Assembly: GCA_965208395.1 (NCBI GenBank)
Contig: CBDBON010000003.1
Location: 372,001 to 436,000, forward strand
Direction: 5' to 3'
DNA from: CBDBON01 sp965208395
GTDB taxonomy: Bacteria > Chloroflexota > Dehalococcoidia > Lucifugimonadales > CBDBON01
DNA length: 64,000 nt
In this document: piece after piece, positions 7,158-15,814 of the stretch
Layout of the letters: the number at the start of each line of letters is the position of its first letter
Position numbering within the stretch: position 1 is the stretch's first letter
Notes under the pieces: generated by a model
The model's database searches: none
The model's input: the letters and a program-made list of their open reading frames with translations, nothing else
What the model was told of the DNA's origin: nothing
Program-made: the position numbers and the translations under genes

Positions 7158-9743
7158 TCAGGTCTCGGCAGAGTCGCGTGCCGATGCCTGAAGCTCATAG
7201 AGCTTATTGATGGCCTGAAGTGGAGTCATGGCCGAGACGTCCAGGCTGAGTATCTCCTGGAACAAGTCCGGCGCGGCGCCTATGAGTCGCATTTGTCCCT
7301 GAAGCGGGGCTTTGGAACGTCTCTGTCGACGAGCTGAGCCCGGCGCCGACCCATTCTCCAGATCCTGTAAGACCTCCCACGCACGGTTGATGACACTCCC
7401 GGGAAGCCCAGCCAACTGCGCCACATGTATACCGTAGCTCCGATCGGCGCCTCCCGGAACGATCTGGTGCAAGAATACGACGACACCCCGGTCCTCCGAG
7501 ACCGACACCGTGAAGTTCCTCGCTCTGGGGAGAGTATTGGCTAGGTGGGTCAACTCATGGTAGTGGGTAGCGAACAGCGTCTTGCAGCCCAATCTGGGAT
7601 GGTTATGGACGTGCTCTGCCACAGCCCGCGCAATCGACAGACCATCGTAGGTACTGGTGCCTCGGCCGATCTCGTCCAAGACGATGAGTGAGCGGGGTGT
7701 GGCATGGTTCAGTATCGATGCCGTCTCCAACATCTCAACCATGAAAGTCGACTGGCCCACGGCAGCATCGTCCTGCAGGCCGACGCGGGTGAATATGCGA
7801 TCGACAATCCCGATGGTCGCGGTCTCGGCCGGCACGAAGCTTCCGATCTGCGCCATCAGCGTGATAATCGCGACCTGCCGGATGTAGGTGGATTTTCCCG
7901 CCATGTTAGGGCCTGTCAGGATGACTAGCTGGTCGTCACCGTTTGACAGGCGGGTGTCGTTGGGGACGAAGCTGCCGGGAGGGAGGGCTTTCTCGACCAC
8001 GGGATGACGCCCCTTACGTATTTCAAGGATATCACCATCGTTCAGACCGGGACGTATATACCCTTCAGAGAGAGCCACCTCCCCAAGCGAAGCGAACACG
8101 TCTACGTGCGCTATCGAGTCCGCGGCAGCGAGGATAGGCACCGCGACGTCCGCCACCTGACGACAGACTTGGCGAAACAGAGCGGACTCGATCTCCGCTA
8201 TCCGGTCCTGGGCGCTGAGTATCCTGGACTCATACTCCTTCATCCCAGGAGTGATAAACCGCTCTCCCCCCACCAGCGTCTGACGTCTGATGTAATCGTC
8301 GGGTACGCGCGTCAAATTGGGCTTACTGACTTCGATGTAGTAGCCGAATACCTTGTTGTATCCGACCTTCAGAGATCTAATACCCGTCCGCTCCCGCTCC
8401 TGACGCTCCAGATTCGCCATATAGAGCTGCGCGTCGCGAGCCTCATCCCGCACCGAGTCCAGCTCCGATGAGAACCCTGGTCTGATAACTGTACCGTCCC
8501 CGACCGACGCGGAAGAGTTTTCGTCTATCGCTCCACGGATGAGTGTCACAACCTCGGAATGGTCCCCCAGACCTTTCATCAGCCATTCGACCTTACCGCG
8601 GTCGTCGTCCTCTTGGAATATGGTTCGGATGCGCGGGGCCGCCTCCAGACTGCGGGCGATCCCGAGCAGATCCCGCGGCGCGGCGCCATACCCTCGGATC
8701 CTTCCCATCAGACGCTCCATGTCAGATACTGCACCGAGGTGCGCCGTCACGCGTTCACGGCGGAGCGCGCTACGATGAAACCAGGCCACCGACTCCTGAC
8801 GCCGCTTCAATTCCTTCAAGTCTAGGAGAGGCTGACCGAGCCAGCGACGGAGCAGCCGGCCTCCCATGGACGTCCTCGTTCGGTCCAACACGGAGAACAA
8901 CGACAGGTCCGGATCATTCCAACGGCCACCCGCGAAGAGCTCCAGATTGCGTCGAGTCTGGATGTCTAGCATCATGTAGGTGGAAGTCGAGTAGGTGAAG
9001 AGTGAGGTGATCTGGGTCAGGGATTGGCGCTGGTTCCTGCCAAGGTAGTCGATGATGGCGCCCGCGGCAGCAACAGCAAGCGGCAGCCGGTCACAGCCGA
9101 ACGCCTCCAAAGATGCCACGCCAAAGTGATCAAGGAGCGTGTGACTCGCCCACTCCTCTTGGAAATTCTCGTCCCCCATCACCGTGACCGTCGCACGCCC
9201 CTCTACGGAGATCGGCTCCTGGCCCTCCGGCACAAGTAGCTCGGAGGGATCTATTCTATTGAGCTCCACAGGCAGATGCGCCAGTTCGAACTGGCTGGTG
9301 GCGAACTCAGCCGTGGTGATGTCTACGTAGGCCAGTCCGATCTCTTCACCACCTACAACTGCGGCGGCAAGATAGTTGTTGGTCTTCTGTTCGAGAAGAG
9401 AGTCTTCAACGACTGTCCCCGGGCTCACCACGCGGACGACCTCTCTGTCCACGATGCCCTTAGATGTTGCCGGATCGCTCACCTGCTCGCATATAGCGAC
9501 GCGGAAGCCCTTGCGAATCAGCCGCGCGAGATAGGGCTCCAGCGCATGGTACGGAATCCCGGCCAACGGAACACGCTGCCCTTTTCCCATCTCACGCGAG
9601 GTCAGAGCGATCTCGAGCTCCTTGGCTACGATGCGAGCGTCGTCATCGAACGTCTCGTAGAAGTCGCCCATCCGAAACAGCAGCACCTCGTCGGGATGCT
9701 CCTTCTTGATGCGGAGATACTGTCGTCGCGCGGGAGTCGTCAT
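7158..9743 (-). CDS. mutS: DNA mismatch repair protein MutS
   Basis: MutS recognises mismatches and small loops and, with ATP, recruits MutL. The 861-residue product has the N-terminal mismatch-binding domain with the FRMGDFYETF motif (phenylalanine and glutamate that contact the mismatch), the connector and lever regions, and the C-terminal ATPase with Walker A TGPNMAGKSTY, VDRIFTRVGLQDD and the LDEIGRGTSTYDGLSIA block with Walker B. Length is full. The ATG at 9743 has no obvious ribosome binding site. A TAGAAT box on the minus strand (9783 to 9778) is a plausible -10; the T tract of the upstream terminator lies at the -35 distance. Confidence 0.97.
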   Translation of the reverse strand: MTTPARRQYLRIKKEHPDEVLLFRMGDFYETFDDDARIVAKELEIALTSREMGKGQRVPLAGIPYHALEPYLARLIRKGFRVAICEQVSDPATSKGIVDREVVRVVSPGTVVEDSLLEQKTNNYLAAAVVGGEEIGLAYVDITTAEFATSQFELAHLPVELNRIDPSELLVPEGQEPISVEGRATVTVMGDENFQEEWASHTLLDHFGVASLEAFGCDRLPLAVAAAGAIIDYLGRNQRQSLTQITSLFTYSTSTYMMLDIQTRRNLELFAGGRWNDPDLSLFSVLDRTRTSMGGRLLRRWLGQPLLDLKELKRRQESVAWFHRSALRRERVTAHLGAVSDMERLMGRIRGYGAAPRDLLGIARSLEAAPRIRTIFQEDDDRGKVEWLMKGLGDHSEVVTLIRGAIDENSSASVGDGTVIRPGFSSELDSVRDEARDAQLYMANLERQERERTGIRSLKVGYNKVFGYYIEVSKPNLTRVPDDYIRRQTLVGGERFITPGMKEYESRILSAQDRIAEIESALFRQVCRQVADVAVPILAAADSIAHVDVFASLGEVALSEGYIRPGLNDGDILEIRKGRHPVVEKALPPGSFVPNDTRLSNGDDQLVILTGPNMAGKSTYIRQVAIITLMAQIGSFVPAETATIGIVDRIFTRVGLQDDAAVGQSTFMVEMLETASILNHATPRSLIVLDEIGRGTSTYDGLSIARAVAEHVHNHPRLGCKTLFATHYHELTHLANTLPRARNFTVSVSEDRGVVVFLHQIVPGGADRSYGIHVAQLAGLPGSVINRAWEVLQDLENGSAPGSARRQRRSKAPLQGQMRLIGAAPDLFQEILSLDVSAMTPLQAINKLYELQASARDSAET

Positions 9744-9800
9744 GTCGGGTTAAACGACAGAGAAGGTATCATGGCGCATTCTACATAAGGCCCGGGATGG

Positions 9801-9847
9801 AAAAAAGACAGAACAGAACGGCCCACTCCAGATGGGCCGTCCTGTTC
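9801..9847 (-). terminator. intrinsic terminator of the NuoEF/FdhA-like operon
   Basis: On the minus strand an 8-bp GC-rich stem (TGGGCCGT 9833-9840 with ACGGCCCA 9818-9825) around a 7-base loop is extended by a further 6 pairs (9842-9847 with 9811-9816) after one mismatch. A run of six T follows at 9806-9801. It begins 27 bases past the stop of the flavin reductase gene, so it is a textbook rho-independent terminator. Confidence 0.9.
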
Positions 9848-9873
9848 GTCGTCGTATTGCGGGCAACGGATAC

Positions 9874-10620
9874 TCAGTCTTCCTTCCAGTAGCGCTCCTC
9901 CTCCACCTCGAAACCCATGGGGCCCATCCTCTCTTTGACGTCCTCTATCATGGCAGGATGGCCACACGCGTAGACCAGCGTATCCTCAGGAGCGAGTGCG
10001 AACGCTTCAGCGTAACGCTCGACAATCAGGTTCACCCGCCCCTTCTCGCCGGTCCATCCTTGATTGGCAGACTCATCCGGCCTGCTCACCGTCGGTATAT
10101 ACGTAATCAGACCCGGATGATCGCTGGCTAGCCTGTGCATCTCGTCGTCATAGACGAACTCATCCGTGTAACTAGCGCCCTGCAGGACATAGAAGCGGTG
10201 GCCTCCTCTGCCGTGATAGACATAGTCACGGAGATAGCTGATATATGGCACTATTCCCGTGACCGTGGCGACGAGAAGATGGTTGGGCTTGGCAGGCTTG
10301 AAGGTGAAGAGTCCTTTGGCCCTCGGCCGTATCGTGACCCTATCACCAGGATACAGCTGATGAAGTATCGGTGTGAGAACTCCGTCCGGAGGCGGCACCA
10401 GCTCCACGAACAGTTCGAGCGTCGTCTCGTGTGGGGCGGAGACGATCGAATATGCGCGCTCGATCCCGTCCGACCCGATTGTGCAGTACTGACCTGGTTT
10501 GAAGCTGTAGCCCTCGGGTTTCTCTACCCATACCTTCCAAAGCTCCGGCGTGTGGTCTTCTCTCTTGAGAACATCCACCTCTGCAAGCTTACTACTCCGT
10601 CTCTGTCTAACTGTAGCCAA
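9874..10620 (-). CDS. FAD/NAD(P)-binding oxidoreductase, ferredoxin-NADP reductase type
   Basis: The 248-residue protein is a two-domain ferredoxin reductase. The FAD domain has FKPGQYCTIG and the RAYSIVSAP flavin-binding motif; the NAD(P) domain starts around residue 115 (LLVATVTGIVPYISYLRD) and has VYACGHPAMIEDV, with an aromatic tail (RYWKED) as in FNRs. The start is TTG at 10620 behind TAGGAG. It is the last gene of an operon with NuoE-, NuoF- and FdhA-like subunits, so it may pass electrons between NAD(P)H and the complex or a ferredoxin. The exact partner is inferred. An intrinsic terminator follows. Confidence 0.85.
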   Translation of the reverse strand: MATVRQRRSSKLAEVDVLKREDHTPELWKVWVEKPEGYSFKPGQYCTIGSDGIERAYSIVSAPHETTLELFVELVPPPDGVLTPILHQLYPGDRVTIRPRAKGLFTFKPAKPNHLLVATVTGIVPYISYLRDYVYHGRGGHRFYVLQGASYTDEFVYDDEMHRLASDHPGLITYIPTVSRPDESANQGWTGEKGRVNLIVERYAEAFALAPEDTLVYACGHPAMIEDVKERMGPMGFEVEEERYWKED

Positions 10621-10637
10621 TCCGTCTCCTATACCTT

Positions 10638-13433
10638 TCAGTCTGCGGCTGCAACATCCGTCAGTCTCTCGATCCTGGCGACCGTAAGAGGCAGACGCGG
10701 GACCTTGAGCATCGGATCCAGTGCGTCGCTGGATTCCAAATCAGTGATCAGCTCCGCAAACAGAGTCGTCGTCGACACGAGTCCCCTCTGTGGTCCCGAC
10801 AGGGAGGCCCGTCCTGCGATGCGTGACTCATCCGATATCACCTCAACCCAGTCCCCTTCCTGCACACCCAGTCCACGAGCATCCTCATGATGCATCTCGA
10901 CTGTCTCGTCACGGGTGACAGAGTTACGACCGTTCTGGTTTACGATCTCTGGATGCCGCTCCGGCTGATGCAGCACACGTCCATGGGCGAGCAGCAAAGG
11001 CGTGTCTGGCGCGGCGTGTCCTACCACTGCGGGAAGGGAGATGATGCCGGCTTTTGGCTTGCGTTCCTTGAGCGCGGTTCCATACAGGGACGGATCGACA
11101 GGCGGATGATCCATCGTGAGCGGCCACTGCACTCCACCAGCCTGCAGCCGATCATAGGTGACTCCGCCATAAACGCCGACGACCCTCACGATCTCTTCGA
11201 ACACCGTCCCAGGACTGTCGTAGTCGAAGCCTGATGCGCCCATGCGCTGCGCAATCCGCGACAGTATCCTCCAGTCAACTTCCTCCTCGCCTTTTGACCC
11301 AAGCGCGGGCCGGAGGAACTGTATCCGCCTCTCCAGATTCGTATAGGTGCCCTCGGCTTCGGCGAAGGTCGCCGATGGAAGCACGACGTCAGCCCGCTCC
11401 GTTATCTCGCTCTGAAAACAGTCCTGCACCACCAGCAGCTCTAGTCCGTCCAGCGCGCCGAGAAAATCGCCGAGGCTCCCGTCCGTGAAGGCTTGATTGT
11501 CTCCTAAGATGTGTAGTGCCTTGATCTGCCCGCTTCGGACGGCATCCACTATTCCGAATAAGCCCAATCCGACCTCGCGGGGAAGATCGGCTCCCCAAAC
11601 ATTCCCGATACGTTCTAGCTGTGCGATGGAATATCCTTCATGCCCCGGGAGACTGTTCGGAGCACATCCGACGTCTTTCGACCCCTGTTCGTTAGCTCCG
11701 TAGAATAGTGGGAAGAGACCGGTCGACCGCCTTCCGAGGTTGCCAGTGCACACCGCCAGGCCCACAAGTCCCCGAACACAGTCGGCTCTGGCATCGGACG
11801 GCAACGTGTCCAACCCGTAGAGGATCGCCCCCGGCTTCGTGGACGCGAATAGGCGGGCGGCCTTGCGGATCTCGTCCTGGGATATCCCAGTGGTGAGCTC
11901 TACCTTGAGTAGGTCGAACTGCCAAAGCGAGTTGCGGAACTCGGCCAGATTCTCGCAGTAGTCCGCAAGAAAGTCGTGGTCATCCAGGGACTCGTCGAGG
12001 ATGGCTCGCGCCATGCCTGCGACCAGTGCAGCTTCGGTTCCCGGGCGGGGTCTCATCCAAATGGAGGCGTGCCGGGCGAGCTCTGTCTCCCTCTGATCGA
12101 CCACAATAAGAGAAGCTCCGCGCTGCAATGCCATCTTGATGGGCACCGCGACCACGTTCTGTTCCTCGGTCATGTTGCTGGAGACGACTAAGAAGCAGGC
12201 GGATTCGGCGAGCTCCCAGATTCCGTTGGTAGCCGCAGGGTAACCCAGCAGTTCCGCAAGCGGCTCGACGAGCTCAGGACGGAGATTTGATGAAACGTCC
12301 ACGTTGTTGCTGCGCATCGCCACTCGGGCAAATTTCTGAGCCACGTAGTTGTCTTCGTTCGTACCTCTAGGGGAGGCGATCAGCGCGTATTCAGCACCCT
12401 TGTACTGGGCGAGGCGTTCGGCTAGGAGGTCGAGCGCGTCGTGCCATGATGCCTCCGTCAACTCGGAAGATCCATCGCGTCGCAGCCAGGGAGTCCTCAG
12501 ACGCTCACGGCGATTCACGAAGTCCATACCGAACTTGCCCTTAAAGCAGCCCTGTCCGCGATTGGCTGGACCGTGCCTGTCGGGAATCGTCCTTATCAGC
12601 CGGTTCCTCTTGTTTACTTCGAGCGTCACTTGGCACCCGACGGGACAGTGAGGGCAGACGCTGGCCACAGTCTTGGCCGCTTTGTCCCACTTGTAGTCGC
12701 GCTCGACCAAGGCCCCTGTGGGACAGACGTCAATGCAAGCTCCGCAGAATTCGCAGCCCGATTCGAGAAGAGAGGTCCCGTTCGCCGTACCGATCAGCGT
12801 ACGTCCCGATCTCTCGAGCAGCGTGATGGCGCTGTCTCCCCGGATCTCGTCGCACATCCTTACGCACCGCACGCAGGCGATGCAGAGGTTCATATCCATC
12901 TCCCAGTACGGGTCTTCGGTCTGAAGAGGCAGGTGCCGGTTGTTGTAGGTCAGCGGCGTGTCCATGTCCATCTCGAGATACCGGACGGTATCTTTCAGCT
13001 CACAACGCTCGTTCTTGGGACATGTGACACATCGGTCGTTGACGGACACGTGCCTGAGGCAGATATCAGTAGGGCCGCAGAGATCGACTCTGTGGCAGGT
13101 GAGGCAACCGTGGGGATGCTCGGACAGTAGCAACTCCATAATTCCCCGCCTGACATCCAGAAGTTCACTGGATGCGGTCTGGACCCTCATCCCCTCCGAA
13201 ACCGGGGTGGTACAGGAGGCGGGTGTCCCTGGTATAGGCCTGTACTGACCGTCCGGAGTCCTCGTCTGGGCGGAGACGACACACATGCGGCAAGCGCCGA
13301 ACGACTTCATTCCAGGGTAGTAACATAAGTACGGCACATAGATGCCGGCATCCATCGCCGCCTCCAGCACCATCGCGCCGGGGCGTGTCGTGACCTGCTT
13401 ACCGTCGATCGTCAGTGTGACTTCGTCTGACAC
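10638..13433 (-). CDS. NuoG/FdhA-like molybdopterin oxidoreductase subunit lacking the Mo-ligand Cys/Sec
   Basis: This protein of about 931 residues has, in order, a plant-type [2Fe-2S] domain (YLCYYPGMKSFGACRMCVV), a His/Cys domain with an extra cysteine-rich insertion (HPHGCLTCHRVDLCGP to DRCVTCPKNERC), two [4Fe-4S] motifs (CIACVRCVRMC and CEFCGACIDVCP), the Mo-enzyme [4Fe-4S] domain (CPHCPVGCQ), and molybdopterin domains (GTNEDNYVAQKFAR, GANEQGSKDVGCAPNSLPGH). In formate dehydrogenases NNVD is followed by a Cys/Sec-His pair that ligates and protonates at molybdenum; here the run is NNVDVSSNLRPELVEPL, with Arg-Pro there. Formate oxidation is therefore doubtful. GTG 13433 follows AGGGG; GTG 13475 is an alternative start. 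Confidence 0.85.
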   Translation of the reverse strand: MSDEVTLTIDGKQVTTRPGAMVLEAAMDAGIYVPYLCYYPGMKSFGACRMCVVSAQTRTPDGQYRPIPGTPASCTTPVSEGMRVQTASSELLDVRRGIMELLLSEHPHGCLTCHRVDLCGPTDICLRHVSVNDRCVTCPKNERCELKDTVRYLEMDMDTPLTYNNRHLPLQTEDPYWEMDMNLCIACVRCVRMCDEIRGDSAITLLERSGRTLIGTANGTSLLESGCEFCGACIDVCPTGALVERDYKWDKAAKTVASVCPHCPVGCQVTLEVNKRNRLIRTIPDRHGPANRGQGCFKGKFGMDFVNRRERLRTPWLRRDGSSELTEASWHDALDLLAERLAQYKGAEYALIASPRGTNEDNYVAQKFARVAMRSNNVDVSSNLRPELVEPLAELLGYPAATNGIWELAESACFLVVSSNMTEEQNVVAVPIKMALQRGASLIVVDQRETELARHASIWMRPRPGTEAALVAGMARAILDESLDDHDFLADYCENLAEFRNSLWQFDLLKVELTTGISQDEIRKAARLFASTKPGAILYGLDTLPSDARADCVRGLVGLAVCTGNLGRRSTGLFPLFYGANEQGSKDVGCAPNSLPGHEGYSIAQLERIGNVWGADLPREVGLGLFGIVDAVRSGQIKALHILGDNQAFTDGSLGDFLGALDGLELLVVQDCFQSEITERADVVLPSATFAEAEGTYTNLERRIQFLRPALGSKGEEEVDWRILSRIAQRMGASGFDYDSPGTVFEEIVRVVGVYGGVTYDRLQAGGVQWPLTMDHPPVDPSLYGTALKERKPKAGIISLPAVVGHAAPDTPLLLAHGRVLHQPERHPEIVNQNGRNSVTRDETVEMHHEDARGLGVQEGDWVEVISDESRIAGRASLSGPQRGLVSTTTLFAELITDLESSDALDPMLKVPRLPLTVARIERLTDVAAAD

Positions 13434-13496
13434 ATCAGACCCCTGTCCAATCAAAACGGGCCGCTTGGGCCGCACCCGGGGTGTACCACGCCTCTT

Positions 13497-15236
13497 CTAG
13501 ACTCCTGCCGGTTGAAAGTCGGCTGCATAGGGCCGCGTACTCTTCGGCGACAGCATGGGTGCGAGGCAGCTGCCCGTCGGACACCTCTTGTCCTCCAGGT
13601 GACTCCTGAAGTCGGCCCCGAAGTGTTCAAGCGCCGAACGAATCGGTCCGAACCCAAGCTGGCCGTGCCCGCAAAGGGAAGTTCCCTCCATGGTCGTCCC
13701 GATGCTTTGCATGAGCTTCATGTCATCGGGACGAGCCTCGCATCTGGCGATCCGCTCGGTAATCTCCAGGAGATGCTCCATTCCCAGACGGCACGGAAAG
13801 CACTTCCCGCAAGATTCGTACTGGCAGAACGCGACGAGAACACGCGTCAGATCCACGGCGCAAGTGTCTTCGTCTGCTACGATGATACCGCCCGATCCCA
13901 GTATCGCGCCCGCATCACGCATCTCATCGAAGTCTAGGTGGATGCTCATGCTGTCGGCGCCCAGAACTCCGCCAAGCGGACCTCCGGTCTGAAGAAGCTT
14001 CAGCCGTTTGCCGCTCGGGACCCCTCCTCCTATCCCATCCACCACATCCCCAAGCGTAAGGCCCATGGGCACTTCGTAGAGCCCCGGATAGGTGATCCGG
14101 CCGCTCAAACAGATTATGGCCGTACCCGTGCTCCGGTTAACTCCGATCGACGAGAACCAATCACTGCCTCTCGCAATGATCTCCGGCGCGTAGGCTAGCG
14201 TCTTGACGTTGTTAATGTTGCTGGGTTTACCCCAGACTCCGAACTGTGCAGGGAACGGAGGTCGGAAGCGCGGTTGGGCACGCTTCCCTTCGATAGACTC
14301 CATCAGAGCCGACTCTTCACCGGCAACGTACGACTCGCCCGTCAGAGAGACCTCTATGTCGAAGCTAAATCCTGACCCCAGTATGTTTCTGCCAAGAAGG
14401 CCGATCTCGTAAGCCTGGCGTATGGCCGTCTCCGTTCTATCTATCGGGCCGTCGTGGCCATGCCTGATGAAGACGATCCCGTTGGTCGAGCCCGTGGCGT
14501 ACCCGGCCAGAGTCAGGCCTTCAAGGAGGGTATGCGGATCACTCTCCAGGATACCCTTGTCGTTATAGGCCCCGGGATCGCCCTCCTCACAGTTACACAG
14601 GATATATTTCGGAGGGCCGGGGGAGCGTACGAGGAAGCTCCACTTGACGCCCGTGGGAAAGGCTGCGCCTCCCCGCCCCCTCAGTCCCGCGTCGGTGATC
14701 TCCTGAATCACCTGAGAGGGCTCCATCTCGAACAACGCCTTGTTAAGAGCGAAGTATCCGCCGTTCGCTATGTATTGATATATGTCGCCCGGCGCGATGT
14801 GCCCTCCGTTACGCAGCGCGACCCTGCTCTGGTAAGACATGCCCGGCAGCTTATTGAGGTCAGGGACGCCGTCGATGGGCCTCTCTCCCAGATACCCCAG
14901 CACCTTGTCCATCGGTGGATCGTCCGCTCCTACACACAGGTCTACGATGCCAGAGACATCCTCTTCCGTCATGTTCCTGAAGAACATCCTGGAGGAGTTG
15001 AAGGTCAGCACGTCGACCAAGGGCTCCGCGAAGCAGAGGCCAAGGCATCCTACCTCGCTGACCACGGCATCCACTCCGCGTGCGGAGAGCTCCGCACGGA
15101 GTGCGTCGACTACCTCGAGAGCGCCCGCCGCCTGCCCGCACATAGCAGTGCCGATCCGTATCCACGGCCGCTCAGCCGCCGTGAACTCTGACCAGCGGGC
15201 ATCAGCCTCCGCTCTGATCTCTTGATAAGTGGCCAC
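13497..15236 (-). CDS. nuoF: NADH dehydrogenase-type diaphorase subunit NuoF/HndC-like
   Basis: This 579-residue flavoprotein oxidises NADH with FMN and one [4Fe-4S] centre. An N-terminal thioredoxin-like [2Fe-2S] domain is visible (MCGQAAGA and VGCLGLCFAEP). Next come the NADH/FMN site GLRGRGGAAFPTG, the CNCEEGDPGAYNDK segment, and the cluster motif ESCGKCFPCRLG with the fourth cysteine in SLCGHGQLG. It lacks the C-terminal two-cluster ferredoxin of some hydrogenase-linked homologues. The start is set at GTG 15236, 5 bases after the NuoE-like stop, because longer versions would overlap that gene by about 100 bases. It presumably forms a soluble NADH-oxidising module with its neighbours. Confidence 0.9.
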   Translation of the reverse strand: MATYQEIRAEADARWSEFTAAERPWIRIGTAMCGQAAGALEVVDALRAELSARGVDAVVSEVGCLGLCFAEPLVDVLTFNSSRMFFRNMTEEDVSGIVDLCVGADDPPMDKVLGYLGERPIDGVPDLNKLPGMSYQSRVALRNGGHIAPGDIYQYIANGGYFALNKALFEMEPSQVIQEITDAGLRGRGGAAFPTGVKWSFLVRSPGPPKYILCNCEEGDPGAYNDKGILESDPHTLLEGLTLAGYATGSTNGIVFIRHGHDGPIDRTETAIRQAYEIGLLGRNILGSGFSFDIEVSLTGESYVAGEESALMESIEGKRAQPRFRPPFPAQFGVWGKPSNINNVKTLAYAPEIIARGSDWFSSIGVNRSTGTAIICLSGRITYPGLYEVPMGLTLGDVVDGIGGGVPSGKRLKLLQTGGPLGGVLGADSMSIHLDFDEMRDAGAILGSGGIIVADEDTCAVDLTRVLVAFCQYESCGKCFPCRLGMEHLLEITERIARCEARPDDMKLMQSIGTTMEGTSLCGHGQLGFGPIRSALEHFGADFRSHLEDKRCPTGSCLAPMLSPKSTRPYAADFQPAGV

Positions 15237-15241
15237 GCTCG

Positions 15242-15745
15242 TTATGTCCCCACACTCACGCTGTTGACCAAGGAGCGCGCCCTCTCCAGTGTGATCCGGC
15301 CCATCAGCCGGTGGTCGATGCTGATCACCGGGGCCTGGGCGCACGCACCTAGGCAGGTGTTATATTTGAGCGTGATCCTCCCGTCTGCGGACTCACCTTC
15401 CCCCTCGATTCCAAGATCCTCCTGCAGCGCCCTCATCAGATGCGGTGCGCCCGCCAGATGGCAGGTAGGTCCCCAGCACACTTCGACGCCGTGCTCCCCA
15501 GGCGGGGTAAACCGAAAGTTCGTGTAGAATGTGGCGACGCCCCAGACATCGTTTATCGTGGTCTCGGTGAGTGTGGCCACCTCTTCAATGGCCTCATCTG
15601 GGAGATATCCCAAATCATCCTGGACCGCTAGGAGCGAGGAGAGAGTGGTGACAGTGGGCCGAGACTGTGACGAGATGGCCCGGCGTATTCGCTCCCTGAC
15701 CTTAGCCGTCTCGGCCGCCAATAGCGGAGCCCCCCAGCTTTGCAA
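15242..15745 (-). CDS. nuoE: NuoE-like thioredoxin-fold [2Fe-2S] subunit
   Basis: The 167-residue protein matches the 24-kDa subunit of NADH dehydrogenases and of NAD-linked formate dehydrogenases and hydrogenases. The family helix LLAVQDDLGYLPDEAIEEVA and the segment VWGVATFYTNFRF precede the [2Fe-2S] ligands CWGPTC and CLGAC. The start appears to be TTG at 15745. It is first of a four-gene operon NuoE-NuoF-FdhA-like-FNR that lacks membrane subunits, so the complex is likely soluble. The 69 bases upstream contain no clear promoter. Confidence 0.88.
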   Translation of the reverse strand: MQSWGAPLLAAETAKVRERIRRAISSQSRPTVTTLSSLLAVQDDLGYLPDEAIEEVATLTETTINDVWGVATFYTNFRFTPPGEHGVEVCWGPTCHLAGAPHLMRALQEDLGIEGEGESADGRITLKYNTCLGACAQAPVISIDHRLMGRITLERARSLVNSVSVGT

Positions 15746-15814
15746 AAGTCGTCACAATCATATCATAACGTCCGGAGGCCAACAACGGATTTTACAGAGC
15801 GCGGAGCCTCCCAC

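Noticed and set aside
10638..13433. Possibility that the FdhA-like subunit is a second selenoprotein
   Set aside because: The frame has no in-frame TGA; the ligand position is a CGT arginine codon, so Sec is not encoded there.
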